DNA of 64,000 bases from Gnetum montanum (GCA_015680685.1 MNCI01037655.1:230818-294817); one strand, 5' to 3'. Shown: positions 44,391-57,690, counted from the first letter of the stretch. The notes: generated by a model not told the origin, from the letters alone. Program-made: numbers and translations.

Positions 44391-47300
44391 TCAAGCTATG
44401 AAGGTATGAGAACAATTCAACCTACCCTTCATCATGAATGAATCCTATGGTGATGTTGAATGCTCAATTGACCTCAAATTCCTAGATCTTGAGCCTGGGA
44501 ATCTATTTGACCACATAGATTTAATAGAGAACTCCCTAGAATGACCCAATTACATAGTCAAAACCCTCAACTTAAATGTTAGAGAGATTATAGAGGATTT
44601 CCTAATTTAAGGTCTTGTTATAATCCACAATGGTGAGAAGAAAACATTGAAATTATGTTCCTCACTTGAATTCCTACTAGCTCAAAACATCACTAAGGCC
44701 CTCCAGGATAACATTAAGGCATTGGAATTAGCAACAAAGACATGCTAGGACTTGACCCATGCTTGGTTCAACATAACATTATACTTGATCATAGCATCAA
44801 TCCTATTAAGCAAAAGGTACATAAGATCATACCAGATCTAGCCCTAGAAATCCATGATGAGATCAAGAAGCTTCACCAAGCTAGTTTCATTCAAGTTATA
44901 GATTATGTTGATTGGGTGTCCAACATAGTGGTAGTCCCCAAGAAGAATGAGAGCATTCATATATGTATTGATTTCTATGACCTCAACAAGGCAAATTAAA
45001 GATGATTTTCCTTTACCTAGTATTGATCAACTTATCGATACTATGACTAGCCATGCTTTGTTATCTTTTATGGATGAGTTATTGGGATACAACCAAGTTA
45101 GGATTAACCTAGAACATCAACTTTATACAACCTTTATGACCCTTTAGAGAACCTTTTATTACAAAATTATGTCCTTTGGTTTGAAGAACATAGGTGCAAC
45201 CTATCAATGAGCCATGGCTTACATCTTTAATGACTATATGCTAGGCTTGCTTAATGATTATGTTGATGATATAGTCATAAAGTCCAAGATAGCTAATAAC
45301 CATGTAGGTAACTTAAAATTGGTCCTTTAATGATGTCTCAAGTATGAACTTAGACTTAATCCTAAGAAGTATGTCTTCAGTGTTAAAACCTACGAAATGC
45401 TTGATTTTATAGTATCCAAGGTAGGAACACAAGTTGATCCTGTTAAGGTTAAGGCCATAACTAATTTTTTAGCACCTAGAAACCTTAAATAACTATGAGG
45501 TTTACAAGGTAGATTGCAATTTTTTTTAGGTTCATCTCAAGGTTCACATATAAGCTACAACCCATGCAATACTCGCTCAAAAAGGGGATTCACTATGAGT
45601 GGACTAATCAATGCCAAGAAGCCTTTGACAGTATCAAGTAAGAGTTTTCCTAGTTCTATCATGTACTCCCTCAAAAATATAAACCATTTTACATCTATCT
45701 TGCATTCTATGAAACATCCATAGCCTCTTTGCTCTATAAAAAATTAGATGATGGAGCAGAGTTATGTATCTGCTACTTGATCCATGCATTAGTAGCTTAC
45801 GAGACTCAATACATTGTGGTTAAGAAGCATTTTCTAGCCCTATTATTCTTTTTAAAGAAGTGGAGACACTACCATTTGAGGAGTCAAGTCAATCTCATAT
45901 GCAAGGATAGTGTACTAAGAGCTATAATGACCAATATCTATGAGAGTAGCCAAATAACCTAGTGAAAAGCCATAACAACTGAGTTTAACCTACATTATGT
46001 GTTCCACAACTTAACAAAGGGTTAATCCATAGTTGCACAACTAATTGATTCCCCATTATAGGATAATGCAATCATAGACCTAAGTTCCCTGATGAACACG
46101 TTAACATTATTAATGATGTACCTGAAGGTTATAAGGCCATCATGCACTTTGACGGAGCTTCAACTGCCCATGAAGCTAGTGTTGTTGTCATCATAACTCT
46201 CCCCTCTCATGAGATCCAATCTTTTACTTATCATTTTTAATTTTCATATACCAACAATATGGCAAACTACGAAGGATTAATTAGAGGAATGATGATAGCT
46301 CATAATCATGGATTCACATGTTTAATGATAAAAGGTGATTCATAACTAGTATTCAATCAAGTGACTAAAGTCTATTCTTGCAAAGCTAAACATTTATAAC
46401 CTTACTATGATTTAGCCAATACACTCTTGTTGAAGTTTATAGATGTTAACATACAACATATTCCTAGAGCTGAAAACACCTTAGCTGATGCCATTGCTAC
46501 CTTAGCCCTAAGTGTGATGCTTGATGTGTTTAGCAAATTACCTTTCATGATGGAAAATTATGCTCTTCCCATCATGTAGAACACTCAAGATAATTCTATA
46601 TCCATCATAGATAACATGCCTCAACAAGAGTGGTACGATGACATCAAGTTTTACCTCATGCATGGTGAACCCCCACAAAACCTAATTATTTCTCAAAAGG
46701 ATGTTGTATGTAAATGATTAAAATAATATGTCATTGTAGCTGATAACACATTATGTCAAAGGTCCTATGATGTTGTATTATTACTATGCTTGAGTAAAGA
46801 AGAAGCCCGTATGACCCTAGAATAGGTACATGATGGCATATGTGGGGGGCATATAGCACCTAGATCCATGGCCACTAAGATTAGATGCTTAGGATATTAT
46901 TGGCCCTATATGGAAAGTGACTACTTGGAAAAGGAAAAAACTTGTTACATGTGTCAATGGTACAATAATTTAATGCATATGCCATCAACTGAGTTACACA
47001 CCACTCAGATCATGTTGGCATTTCAAAGGTGGGGAACTGATACATTTGGATCAATAACTCTTAAATCCTTTATAGGGCATAGCTTCATCATCATTATAAC
47101 TAAGTATTTCATGAAGTTAGTTGAAGCTATTCCTCTAAGGAAAACAACATCACAACAAGTCTATAAATTCATATTAGATAACATAGATCCCATTTTGGCC
47201 TACCCTTAACCATTGTTACAAATAACAAAGCATAGTTTAATAGCCAATAAATCCAAGACTTTTAGGAATGATTAAACATTAAGCATTCATTTTCATCATT

Positions 47301-47844
47301 TTATTATCCATAAGCCAATGGCCAAACTGAAGCAAGTAACAAGATCATGATAAACATCCTAAAGAAAATGCTAAGCAATGACATGAACAACTATTGTATG
47401 CAATTTGATCCTATAGGAAAATATTTAGAACCACAATTTATGCCATCCTTTATAGCTTGATTTATGAATCTAAAACTATTTTTCCTCTTGAATTGCAAGT
47501 TCCATTCTTAATGGTAAATCTATCAAACTACATCAATGATGGACAAAATAATGAGTTGCGAACTATTGACCTAGATTCAGTAGAAGAGAAATTAATACAA
47601 ATTCTCACCAACATCGAATGATATCATGAAAAGTAGAAACAACAACATTTTCATGATCTAAACAAGTGGAGACCTTGTTCTCAAGACTATTTGCAAACAT
47701 GTAGATAAATTCTCAGTTAATTGGGAAGGATATTTTTTGGTTACCAAGGCATATGAAAATAGAGCATTCAAGTTGGTAGACATGGATGAGAATGAATTAA
47801 CTAATCTAGCTTATCATTCCTATCTTAAAATTTATTATATCTAA
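44391..47844 (+). pseudogene. pol: Tat-A pol: RT, RNase H, archaeal-type RNase H, integrase
   Basis: Starts after a splice-acceptor-like TTAACTTGCAG (ends 44390); the ATG at 44399 lies in MNESYGDVECS context homologous to Tat-B. RT blocks: LDPCLVQHNIILDH (44748), VSNIVVVPKK, CIDFYDLNKA, LLSFMDELLGYNQV (45060-45100) and intact YVDD at 45259-45270. RNase H: VVKKHFLALLFFLKKWRHY (about 45818-45873). Archaeal-type RNase H: FDGAS at 46148-46162, NYEGLIRGMMIA, KGDS. Integrase: DGICGGHIAPRSM and YYWPYM (46832-46910) with the zinc pair CYMCQW (46942-46959); RWGTDTFGS carries the first Asp (about 47040); the second block reads TIVTNNKA (Asp changed to Asn). The C terminus FSVNWEGYFLV ends at 47844. Several stops and frameshifts. 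Confidence 0.88.
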
Positions 47845-48946
47845 CATTGACCCATTTTCTTGTATCCTCTGTTTGCCTTTGTTCATAGGTTTAGATGAAT
47901 GATGGATGTTGACAACTATAGTGGCCTATAACAAGAAAGCTTGTATAACCTCCTATATTTTTGGCATATCAAAGTATTGAAAAATTTTTATAAGCTTGTA
48001 AAGCAAGAAATACAGTTCTCATGTTCTGCTAGTTGTAATCTATGATGGCCTACATTTTCTTGTTGCCTCATATAACCTTATATAATAGCATGTATTCTTT
48101 GATTTTTTTTCTTGTACACATGGAATTGTGTTTGTAGGATAATCCTGGAGCCATTGCAAAGGTGCGAATCATTGTAGTAGTGAGTTATTATCCAATCTTG
48201 ATGTATGTGATTCAACTGTATGAATAGTTCTTACCTCACATAACTTCTATTACCCCTTTTGAGCCATAACCCCATAACTAAACTATAGCCCTCCTTACCT
48301 TACTAATAGTGAAAACCTATGTTTGACATTCATGAACCATAGCCATGCGATATCCTCAACATGCTCAATCATCAAGTTCGCTGAATGTAACACATTTCAT
48401 TTAGTAAGAAAATGAAAATTCAGCCTTGTCAATGTAACCCAATGAAGGTTTTTCTTCAATATATATATATATATATAAGGAGAAAATGCCAAGAAAAAAA
48501 AAGGGCTAATGTAGCCTAAAGTTAAGTAAATTAATGGCTCTCAAAAAGAGAGAGAGAGAGTCAAGTAGTCAAAGAAGCCTATTACAAAATGCTAGTTTCT
48601 CCCAAACATCATTGAGTAACCAATAGTTCCAACATGAAGCATGAAGACCTTTTCAATTAGCAAATATATCACTACCATGCTATAACCATGATGTTAACAC
48701 ATTTGGAATTCTTCGTTAGCCCATGTAACCATCCTCTGATAATTAATGTAGTCATTATCTCATCCCAATTCCTCCTCATCCCATTGTGATCTTACTTCAC
48801 CATTTTGAGCACCCTTTGGCATGATTCGATAGCTATAGAATCAAATGTAGAGAGGAAATGTTGGTGATGAATCTATTATAGTGTTTTGCATTCTTTGTTG
48901 ATGTCTCTCAGGTTAATCCTCAAAACATAAACAAATATGGGGTCAA
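47845..48946 (+). other. Tat-A 3' UTR
   Basis: No supported ORF. Contains (AT)n at about 48459-48477 and (AG)n at 48547-48560. The PPT before the LTR is weak (ATATGGGGTCAA, 48935-48946). Confidence 0.6.
48459..48477. repeat. (AT)n microsatellite
   Basis: Uninterrupted AT dinucleotides. Confidence 0.9.
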
Positions 48947-49936
48947 TGAAACACCTTAAGAAAATTCATGTGAGAAATAAAAAGCCTGGTAGCAAAAATC
49001 TACATTGTAATTTGATAACAATTCAAGAGCACAAACAATTGCTTTTTTTTTTCCATGAAAAATCCTACTTTGTGGCCTTGTTTTGGCAATAATTTTGGAC
49101 TATTTTAATATGTAAAGTTAAATTTATAGTCCACATGTTGTGAATTTCATTTATGCTAGCATGTGAGGGTTAAAATTCCAAATATTCTACCAATTTGCAA
49201 CACAATACTAGTGGTTCATACACTACAAAAACATGACAAAAAACCTCAAAAAAGCTAGTGACCCATATGCTACACTTTTTGGCCATAAAAATGACCCAAA
49301 AACATGATGTAATGCTCCAAAAAGTGTATGAGTGTAATAAGTGCTAGCATAGCAAATTTAAGGTCTATTTATACTAGATTCTACATAGTTTTAGGACTTT
49401 TGGCAGATTACACTTTTCAGCAAAAATAGCATAACACAGTCATAGATTTTACAACTTTTTGTAGGTTTTTTAGCATAGATTTCTAGGAAAAAAGAGATTT
49501 TACAGTAACATTTATTATGCAAATCAATTAGGAGACCTTTGCAAATCAAGTGTAGAACAAATTTTACCATCTGCATCAAATTTCAAAAGATATTTTGTGT
49601 TCTCTGGCTTTTAAAGCCAATTATCTATACTTTTTGAACCTTTTTTTTTGCACTATTTTTTATAACATTTAAAATAAAGTTTGTAGTTCTTTTTGTTTTG
49701 GCCATCTTGTTTTCTTACCTCTTCATTCTCAATCAAACGTTGAACCTTTGTTTCACACACTTTCCTTGTAGTTTATTTCATTTTCATTGCTTAGTAATAG
49801 AATTTTTAAGTCCTTAAGTGATTAGCTAGATTGTTTAAGGTGCTATAGATCCTTTTGAGGCCTGTGGATCTTAGAGTTACAACTATTTCGCATGGATCAT
49901 TTTGGTTTTATAGTATTGATATTTTCCATTGCTACA
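48947..49936 (+). repeat. Tat-A 3' LTR (990 bp)
   Basis: Starts TGAAACACC and ends GCTACA. It aligns to both pieces of the 5' LTR. The TATA-like CTATTTATAC is at 49365-49374, and the U3 word cluster is at about 49130-49350. TSD AAGTT follows. Confidence 0.9.
49365..49374 (+). promoter_or_regulatory. Putative TATA element of the Tat-A 3' LTR
   Basis: CTATTTATAC, the same decamer as on the sense strand of both Tat-B LTRs. Confidence 0.45.
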
Positions 49937-49941
49937 AAGTT

Positions 49942-50039
49942 AGTTGGTTACTATAGAATCTATGTGGAGAATCTGAAAATGATTATCATACCATTAACCA
50001 AATTAACAAAGAAATAATAATAGTCAATGTGATTAAAAA
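49942..50039 (+). pseudogene. Chromovirus RT continuation (VGYYR block)
   Basis: Directly after the Tat-A TSD the old reading frame resumes with VGYYRIYVENLKMI and PLTKLTKK, the RT/RNase H connection motif of chromoviruses. It is cut again at 50044 by a solo LTR. Confidence 0.85.
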
Positions 50040-50044
50040 AGTAT

Positions 50045-52823
50045 TGTTACACTCTTTCCATAGCCCTTGGGTACTACATTATGTTTATGATTTATATGTG
50101 TGTGGTCTCGATGGATTATCAGGGCCAAGTTAATTTGTTATACTGGTGATTTGTATGTTATGATGTCTTGGCTCTTATGATATGATTATGATGTATTTAC
50201 ATGCTTAACTAACATGATTATATACACTAGCCCTGTGTGATGTGTTAGATAGGTGATGTGGTTGGCAAGGATGTTGAATTGGGATACAAAAGTAGTTATC
50301 TAATATGTGTTTATGCTTTATTTAAAATTTTTATATTTATGCAATTAAATTATAAAGTTATATTTTGTGATGCTTGGATGTGATTTTACAATTTAGATGT
50401 GTAGTGTGTTTGATATGGATCTCGTAGCTTCAAATGAATTTTGATTTGGAGTCCTAATGTGTCTATTATGATTATTTAAACTTCACAAAAATTAGTGGGG
50501 AGGAGAAAATAAAAATAAATTTATCGAAATGTTAAGATTTCAAATAAAATAAAATAGAATATAAAAAGTAAAGTTACTTCTAATTATCACATTTTGTGTG
50601 ATGCAAACTTAAAAAAACATGTAAAGTGCATCAAGGTTATATGTGTAAAACATAAAATGTATAACTTGGATGAACCACCTTCACTCCATTGTCTCTTCTC
50701 ATTGTTTTGTTGTTTGCTATAGGTTTTCTATTCTCTTACAAATAGAAATTGATTTTTTTCATCCATTTTTGTTGTGTAAGGCATGCTACTAAATTTTTCA
50801 CTTTAGAATAGATTTTTCTTTGCTTTAAACTTGGATTCGAGATTGTTGTGATTTTGTATATGTGGGTATAGGACTTCTTTAGAGTGAAATGGGGTCTTGG
50901 CATATTTCTGAGGGTTTTATGATTGTTTCAAAATTTTTGCTTCAACAAATTTAATTGGTGAGTTATCTCTACCTTTCTTCTATATTGTTATGCTCAAATA
51001 GGGTATATATTATGTGGTGTGGACATGTGGGGTGAATAACTTAAAGCTTGCATTTGGATGAATAGTTTTACATATTGGTAAGATTTGCAATTATGTTTGG
51101 AGATTATGCATTAATATATATGTGATGAATAGAATGATTTGGGACTTGTGGAAATTTAGTTGTAATGTTGAGGTAACTAGCATGATTTTGGTATTATATA
51201 TTACAAGTAAGTTTTTGTTCAAGTGCTTCTAGGAGTTTTGATTATCACTTGTTGTAATTAAATATTATTATTTATTATTCTATTAATAAACTTTAAATGC
51301 ACTTAACTTTATCTTTATAAGTTTGATTGAGGTAAAATTAATTTCGTTGGGATCGCCTTCTTATGTACTTTCAAATTATAGAATTTATTTTATCTTTTGG
51401 CATCTATCTTTTGAAGGTTACAATAGTAGTTATTTTTATGAAATTATATGTAGTTCAAGATCTAAGGCTGTAGCAAGAAATTTTGTTATGCTATGCTATG
51501 GTATCACAAAGCATGTGTGATAGTTAGTCTTGAATATATGTGGTCATGGTATATATTTTCTTCAAATGTACTGTGATTATGACATGTGATAGCTTAAGCT
51601 AGTCTGGATTGGTACATGTCTTCGTGATGATGCTTATAGTAGTTGTTGATGAGTGGTGCTATCATGAGAGTGTAGACTTGTTAATGATAAAATACCTTGG
51701 AGATAGTCATGTATTAATCCTTGCTAAGATGCATTAGTGAAGCTCCTATTGCAAGCTTCATCCCAGAAGTGGAAAAGTGTAGGTGTCTTCATTCCTATGA
51801 CCAATACATGACATAGGTATGTACAAACCTATAGCCAATCCTCTAATAGGCTAGTGGTTTTGGATCATGGGTACCATTTGGGTAAATAAACACTTGTAGG
51901 AAAATGATTAATTATAAGTACTCATGACAACATTACACATGCTATACTAAATGTGGATATGCTAGTGGCCCCAATGGTTATGTGTATGTGTTGGTATCAC
52001 TTTGAGCCATAACAATTGTTCTGTATCTTATGATTAATCTATAAATGTGTGGTTTATGTGAGGATTGATGTTATTGTATGGTATGTATACAAATTCATGG
52101 ATATGGTTGTGGAAATGCATGTGTTGTGGAAGGCACATAGTGCCATGGAAATATGATTGATTGTGCATGAAAATGATTATATTTGAGATCGCATGTTTGC
52201 AATCTACTCACTTTACAAATGATTATGTTAGTACTATGTGCAATATTGTATGTGTATGTGTTGCTTAGAGCATGTGTGCAACTAACTATTGATGTAGGTT
52301 TGTATCCCATTCCTTTCCTTCCATTGTGGCACTTGTTGGCCACTTAGTAGGGGAAGTGTAAAGGTTTTCCACTTATTTTTATATTGACTTTATTTATTTA
52401 TAGGTGGAATCTACAAGGTTACATGATATCATTAAGAGGATTGAGAAGAGGGATGTATATGGGTATTGTTTGATGCATATTTCCATGTACAAATGTATGG
52501 TTTTCCATGGACTATTCATATTTTCATGACCTGATAATAATCTTATGTATAGAATATTTATATTTTTATATACTATGAAAGTAGGATAGATTTTTGATTA
52601 TGTAGAGACATATAGTTTTGTAAATTATCATGTATTCTTGCTCTTTGGTTTGGTATGGATTTTTGTACGGTTTAATATTATGATATAGATATATGGAAGC
52701 ATGACAAATTAGGAATCTATGGTGTTTTATTCTTAATGTATTTTCATGCATTATGGATTCTAATTAATGGTAATCCTAGGTATCACTTTGACCTATCTAG
52801 GTGTGATAGGATGGGGTGTTATG
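50045..52823 (+). mobile_element. Solo LTR (2779 bp), Del/Tekay-like
   Basis: Begins TGTTACACTC and ends GGGGTGTTATG. It is flanked by AGTAT (50040-50044) and GGTAT (52824-52828). Removal with one TSD copy restores the frame KK-Y-DQTFQELKK of RNase H. No coding region is inside; short ORFs are scattered and unrelated. Such a remnant is left by unequal recombination between the two LTRs of a complete element. Confidence 0.8.
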
Positions 52824-52828
52824 GGTAT

Positions 52829-54650
52829 GATCAAACCTTTCAAGAATTAAAGAAATGATTAACTTCAATGCCTATTTTAAAGTCCCCTAGGCTTGAATAG
52901 CCTTATCATGTCTATTCAAATTTTTCCAAAAAAGGCTATAATTTTGTTCTTATATAATATGAACATGTGATAGTCTATGCTTCAAGATGGTTAAAGGATC
53001 ATAAGATCAAATATCCACTTCATGTCTTAGAGATTGGAGCTATTGTCTTCACACAATGGAGGCATTACCTCTATGGTGAGCACATTATCTTATGGATGAA
53101 GCACAAGAGTTTGTAGTATGTAATGAGTTAGCTAAAAATTAATCTCAAGCAAAGAATATGGGTAGAGACTTTAACAGATTAAGATTACACTATCAAATAA
53201 CATCTAAGAAAAGGAAATACAATGGTCAATGTAGCTAGCAAGATAGCAGGGAAGATCACTAGCTTGATAGTGCTACTAGATTTGTTTGATGAGATCATTA
53301 TGTAGTAGTAGAATGATTCTTAGATCCAACAGAATGCGCATAACTTGGTGACCAAGAACATTTTCTCTTTGGATACTAAAGGAGAACTAAAGGTTAAACA
53401 TAGTGTCTATGTGCTAGCAAACCTTAGACAAAAGAAGTTGAAAGAAGCCCATTTTAGCAAGTGTCAATTTTATCCTAGAGATGATAAAACATATCACAAT
53501 CTCAAAAAACTTTATTGGTGAACTTACATAAACCATGATGTGGCAAATTAGTGTCTATTTTATCAGCAAGTTAAGGCAGACAATGTCCAAAGAATATCCC
53601 CACTCACATAACATTTCTACCTTGAAGTGAGAAGTGAATGCTGTGGATTTCATTACATGTTTGCCTAGAACTTAGAGGAGAAAAAATGCTATCTTAGTTG
53701 TTGTGGATTTTCTTACCAAGTCAATCCATTTCTTGGAAACCACAACAATAGATAGTATCATAGATTAAGTTGCATGATGTATCAACTAAAATAATTCTGA
53801 ACAAGAATGTAAGATTCTCTTATAGATTTTGGCAAGTCTTTCATAAGGAGTTGAGAACTAAGTTAAATATGAGTTTTGATTATCTTCCATAAATAAGTGG
53901 AAATAGTGACTTATATTCTAGAAGATATGCTTAGAGTTTGTGTATTTTGACATGAAAAACATTGGAAAATAATTTTCATTTAGCAAAATTTACTTACAAT
54001 AGTGATTATCAGGCAAGCATCAAAGTAGCACCATATGAGGTACTTCATAAAAGGTCTTGTAGGACACTTTTGTATTGGATGAACTTTGAAGATAACATTC
54101 AAAATTTCATCATGGAAGAAATGATAGCTAAGATTAGGAAGATTTAAGCCAACATAAAACAACTTAGGATAGGTTTACAATGTATGTAAATAATAGAAAA
54201 GGGCCTTTAAAATTTCAAGTTGGAGATCTTATATTTCTTAAGGTATCATTAATGAAGGAATTAATGAGGTTTGGAAGAAAAAGAAAAGTATCCTCTAGCT
54301 TTGTTACACTATTTGGGATTTTAAAGAATATTGAAGAAGTTTCTTGTCATTATCTTTGCAATTAAGAATTCTTGATATTCATAATTTTTGTCATGTTTTG
54401 ATGTTAAGGAAATATGTGCATGATTGAAGTCATGTGATTAGTTGGTAGGAAGTGAAGTTGAAATTTGACATCAGTTAGAATAAAAAGGTTATTAGACTTC
54501 TTTCCAGGAAGGAATGGAAGGTTAGAAGCAAAATAATTTCTATGGTTAAGATTTTAGAGGAGAGCATGATGAAGAAGCAACTTGGAAAGTTAAGAAGGAG
54601 ATGATGGAAAACTATTCATACATCTTCTAGAAGGAATATTCTTGAAGAGG
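52829..54650 (+). pseudogene. Chromovirus RNase H, integrase and chromodomain region
   Basis: RNase H: DQTFQELKK (52829), PYHVYSNFSKKGYN (Asp of YTDASKKG changed to Asn), VIVYASRWLKDHKIKYPLH and the HKSL block (about 53100). Integrase: the H-C zinc region is damaged (CLFYQQVKAD, about 53550-53580), then VDFITCLPRT (53645) and VVDFLTKSIHFLE (about 53705-53745). The RTKLNMSFDYLP block (about 53855-53890) is followed by LEDMLRVCVF. The ORF 53962-54147 has NFHLAKFTYNSDYQASIKVAPYEVLHKRSCR, read as split blocks, then FQVGDLIFLKVS (54213-54248) and VLMLRKYVHD. A chromodomain-like tail, SRKEWKVRSKIISMVKILEE, lies at about 54503-54562. The chromodomain is the hallmark of chromoviruses. Frameshifts and stops are many. 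Confidence 0.85.
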
Positions 54651-57600
54651 GAAGAGATTTTACATCAAGAATTTCATAGGCTCATAATCAATTGAGGATT
54701 TCAAAACTAAGATTTTCTAGCCTTGTTAAAATATTTTTAGCTTTGTTTTCCTTCTTTTGATAAAGTATAGGTTGTGGGTTTGATTCCTAATTTTGATATC
54801 CTTTACTTCTAAATGTCATCTATCTTAAGTTCAATAATGCATTAAAATTGATATAATAGAATTATATTTTATTAGGTTATCGCTATTAATATTGGAATTA
54901 TGCTTGTTAGCTTGAAATTATTTTTGGTAGTTTCTATTATTTTACTTTCAGCCTTATATCTACATCTAACATGTGCTTAATTATTTATGATTTTTTAAAG
55001 TTTATTATTTTATTTCCAAAGCTTATTTGATCATGTGATTTATATATCATATGTGCACTAATGTGTTTATTTATGTGAAACAAGTTTTGAATTAGATATT
55101 TGGTGTAGAGACCATCTTATACAATTTTTTTTTGGGTTTGAACCTAGAACTTTCCAATGACTAATTGGATATTTTTATGTTTACTTAGTTAACATGTGAC
55201 ATTAATTTTTATTTTTGGTAGTTTCAACCTAGTGTGTGATTTGTATTTTAAATTTTGTTTGTCAACCTAATTCTAGGCCCCACACTAGATATAAATGTTT
55301 ACTTAGAATAGCTCATCCACACATTCACATTAGACCTAGATCATACCCTTTGACTTATAGGAGAAATTAAATTTAAGATTTGATAGTGGTATTTTCCAAC
55401 CAAGGCATCTATGTTTTTGTGATTTAAAAACTAGAAGAGGAGAAACATTATTGTTGATGCATATGTGCAAGGTACTTATAAAGTTGCTCAACTTGAAACA
55501 TGATTAGAGATAGGAGATGCTATTACAAGTCCATTTAGAGGATTTTGGATGCTTAACAATGAGGTTTGGGAAGTCATCATTCATCTTTTCTCAGGTTCAA
55601 ATGCAAACTCAACATCCACACTTAACTTTGGACATCCTAGCAAAACGTAGATTGAGGTCTAAGCCCAACTTTCAACTAGGGTGGACATCCAATCTAGAAA
55701 ATGGAAATTCAACCATAATGTCTTTAGGTCTTAGGATGGATGTCCTTGCTAATTCTAGATGCACCATCCAAGATCTAGCACTTGCATAGTAGACATTCAA
55801 GGCACAAATGAGACATCCTAAATGGCCATTGCTTAAAATAAAAAAAGTCATTTCTAGTCATTTTGTCAACTTGAGTTAGACTCAAGAAAGGTGGGAAAGT
55901 TCCAAGGACATGAGATTAGAAATAGAAATGTCTAGATTTCATCATAAAATTTGGTTTGAAGTTGCATTTGGATTATTTGGTCATTTGGCTTGCATAACCT
56001 ATGTTCAACTTGGAACTACATTTTTTATTAGATTAGGGATGGAAGATTGAAGATTGGGAGTCATATGACCTATGCTACACTCTTCTTTTCTCTCCTAGGG
56101 TTTTGATTGTAGTTGATATTTTGTAATGTGATTGATCTATTGTTAAATTGATTGTTATTTCTATTCCATATAGAAATTGTTGTATTAATTAAAGTTTTCT
56201 CTAAATTTTGTGTTTTATTTTTGTAAATTTGATTGTGGAAATTTCTACTTACACTTTGTTTTTTTATTACATTCTTACATTGCCACACGAAACTTAAATT
56301 CTCTTTAAGGGGAGATCTACTTTGTAGCCTTAAGAGGTTTTCACTTTGATGGCCAAATATTTGATGTTTTACCTATGCCTTGAGGTGTTATAAGTATGTC
56401 TTGTGAAAGCACTACATATTTACCTAGCCTTGTAATATTCTTGTGAGTCACATGAGATACCTAGCTTAGAGTCTTGATTGTCTTATGGAAAGTGTATAGC
56501 ATTTGATGAACTATCATTATGATATCATTGACCACTATTTAATTCCAAAAAATTAAAGGTAGTAAGCTTCACCATGCATAATGATGATTTTTATTCCTTT
56601 GTGTATTTTACATTAAATTATTTTTAAATTCATTCATCCCTCCTTAGTTTGTAGATTCACATTGCTTAGTAGGGTTAATGTATTAATTCAAATAATTTCT
56701 AGAAGTATGTTTTTTTCTTTCCTTATTCCAAGATTTGAATCTTTGGTTTTATATTTCTAAGTTTTTGGTTTATTAGGTTTTATCTTCAACTTTAGATCTA
56801 ATCTTAGGGTTTTAGATTTGATGGTGAATGAATTAAATAAGTGTTTTTGATGCATTTCTTATGAAATCTAAGTTGTAATATGGTTGTTTATGTTTCTCAA
56901 CTCCTCTCTACTATTAGATTTGAACTTTAACATTTCTAAATAATAAATTAATGTCTTTCTCAAATTTTCATGAAATTAACCTTTGGTTCTTTAGTTTTGT
57001 CAAAAACTTGATGTTTCTTGCAAGTTTTATATACCACTTTTAGTGCATGTAACTCAACTCAAATGATAGTGAATCAAGATTTCATCTATAACAATATTTG
57101 AATGTGATGAATTATATCACAACCTACGTTGTAGCTTTTCTGCCAACTAGTAATGAATTTCACAACCCCTAATTCCAACTCACATTGAATTTACAAGTCA
57201 TGACATATTTGGTGGGCCTGATGTTTGATGGTGGAAACATTTCTAGCATGTACAAAAATTATCTTGATGAATTTAGCCTCAACATACATTAAAACATAGT
57301 AAATTTGATGTTACAATCCAAAAAGGAGAAGAAATAGGACTTGAATCCATTTAGTCATATAGGAGAAAAATAAGAACATAAGAATTAATATGAGAATTGT
57401 ACACCAATGCATTGGTATAACATTAATGCTGTGCTAAAGAAAATGTATGGGTTGTATCCTACTTGTATTCTACCTTATGTCAACTTGAGGAGAGAGAAAC
57501 AAAGAAAGCCCATTATATAAATCCAATTTCATATTATTATTTCATTAATGGGTTTTATTGTTTACACTAACCCTCTTATGCAATATCTTCCTTCTCACCA

Positions 57601-57690
57601 ATGTTTTATAGTTGTTTTTATTGTTTCCTATTAAATCATGCCATGAGCTTGCAGATTTACCAATTGTGATAGCAAGTAGTTCATAGACTC
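54651..57690. other. Unassigned non-coding DNA, possibly old LTR sequence
   Basis: About 3 kb without a supported gene. It follows the chromovirus polyprotein, so the 3' LTR of that element is expected here, but I cannot find a clean start, PPT or partner. At 55560-55810 the word GGACATCC and variants occur several times. A 90-codon open frame at 55517-55789 has no recognisable features. Confidence 0.4.

Larger units (their letters stand above)
10486..49936 (+). mobile_element. Tat-A: giant Ty3/Tat-type LTR retrotransposon inserted in chromovirus RT
   Basis: The two LTRs (left 10486-16586 interrupted by a copia; right 48947-49936) are about 1 kb and share sequence throughout, from the motif TTAAGAAAATTCATGTG near the start to the TACA/TATA end. 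Flanking 5-mers are GGGTT (10481-10485) and AAGTT (49937-49941), a TSD with two G-to-A changes. The chromovirus FLG/VGYYR motif is split exactly at this point. Interior order: gag, protease, antisense gene (minus), repeats, pol with two RNase H domains, 3' UTR. Without the nested Tat-B (26135-42962) and copia (11066-16104) the element is about 17.6 kb. Dual RNase H and RT motifs place it in the Tat lineage. Confidence 0.85.
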
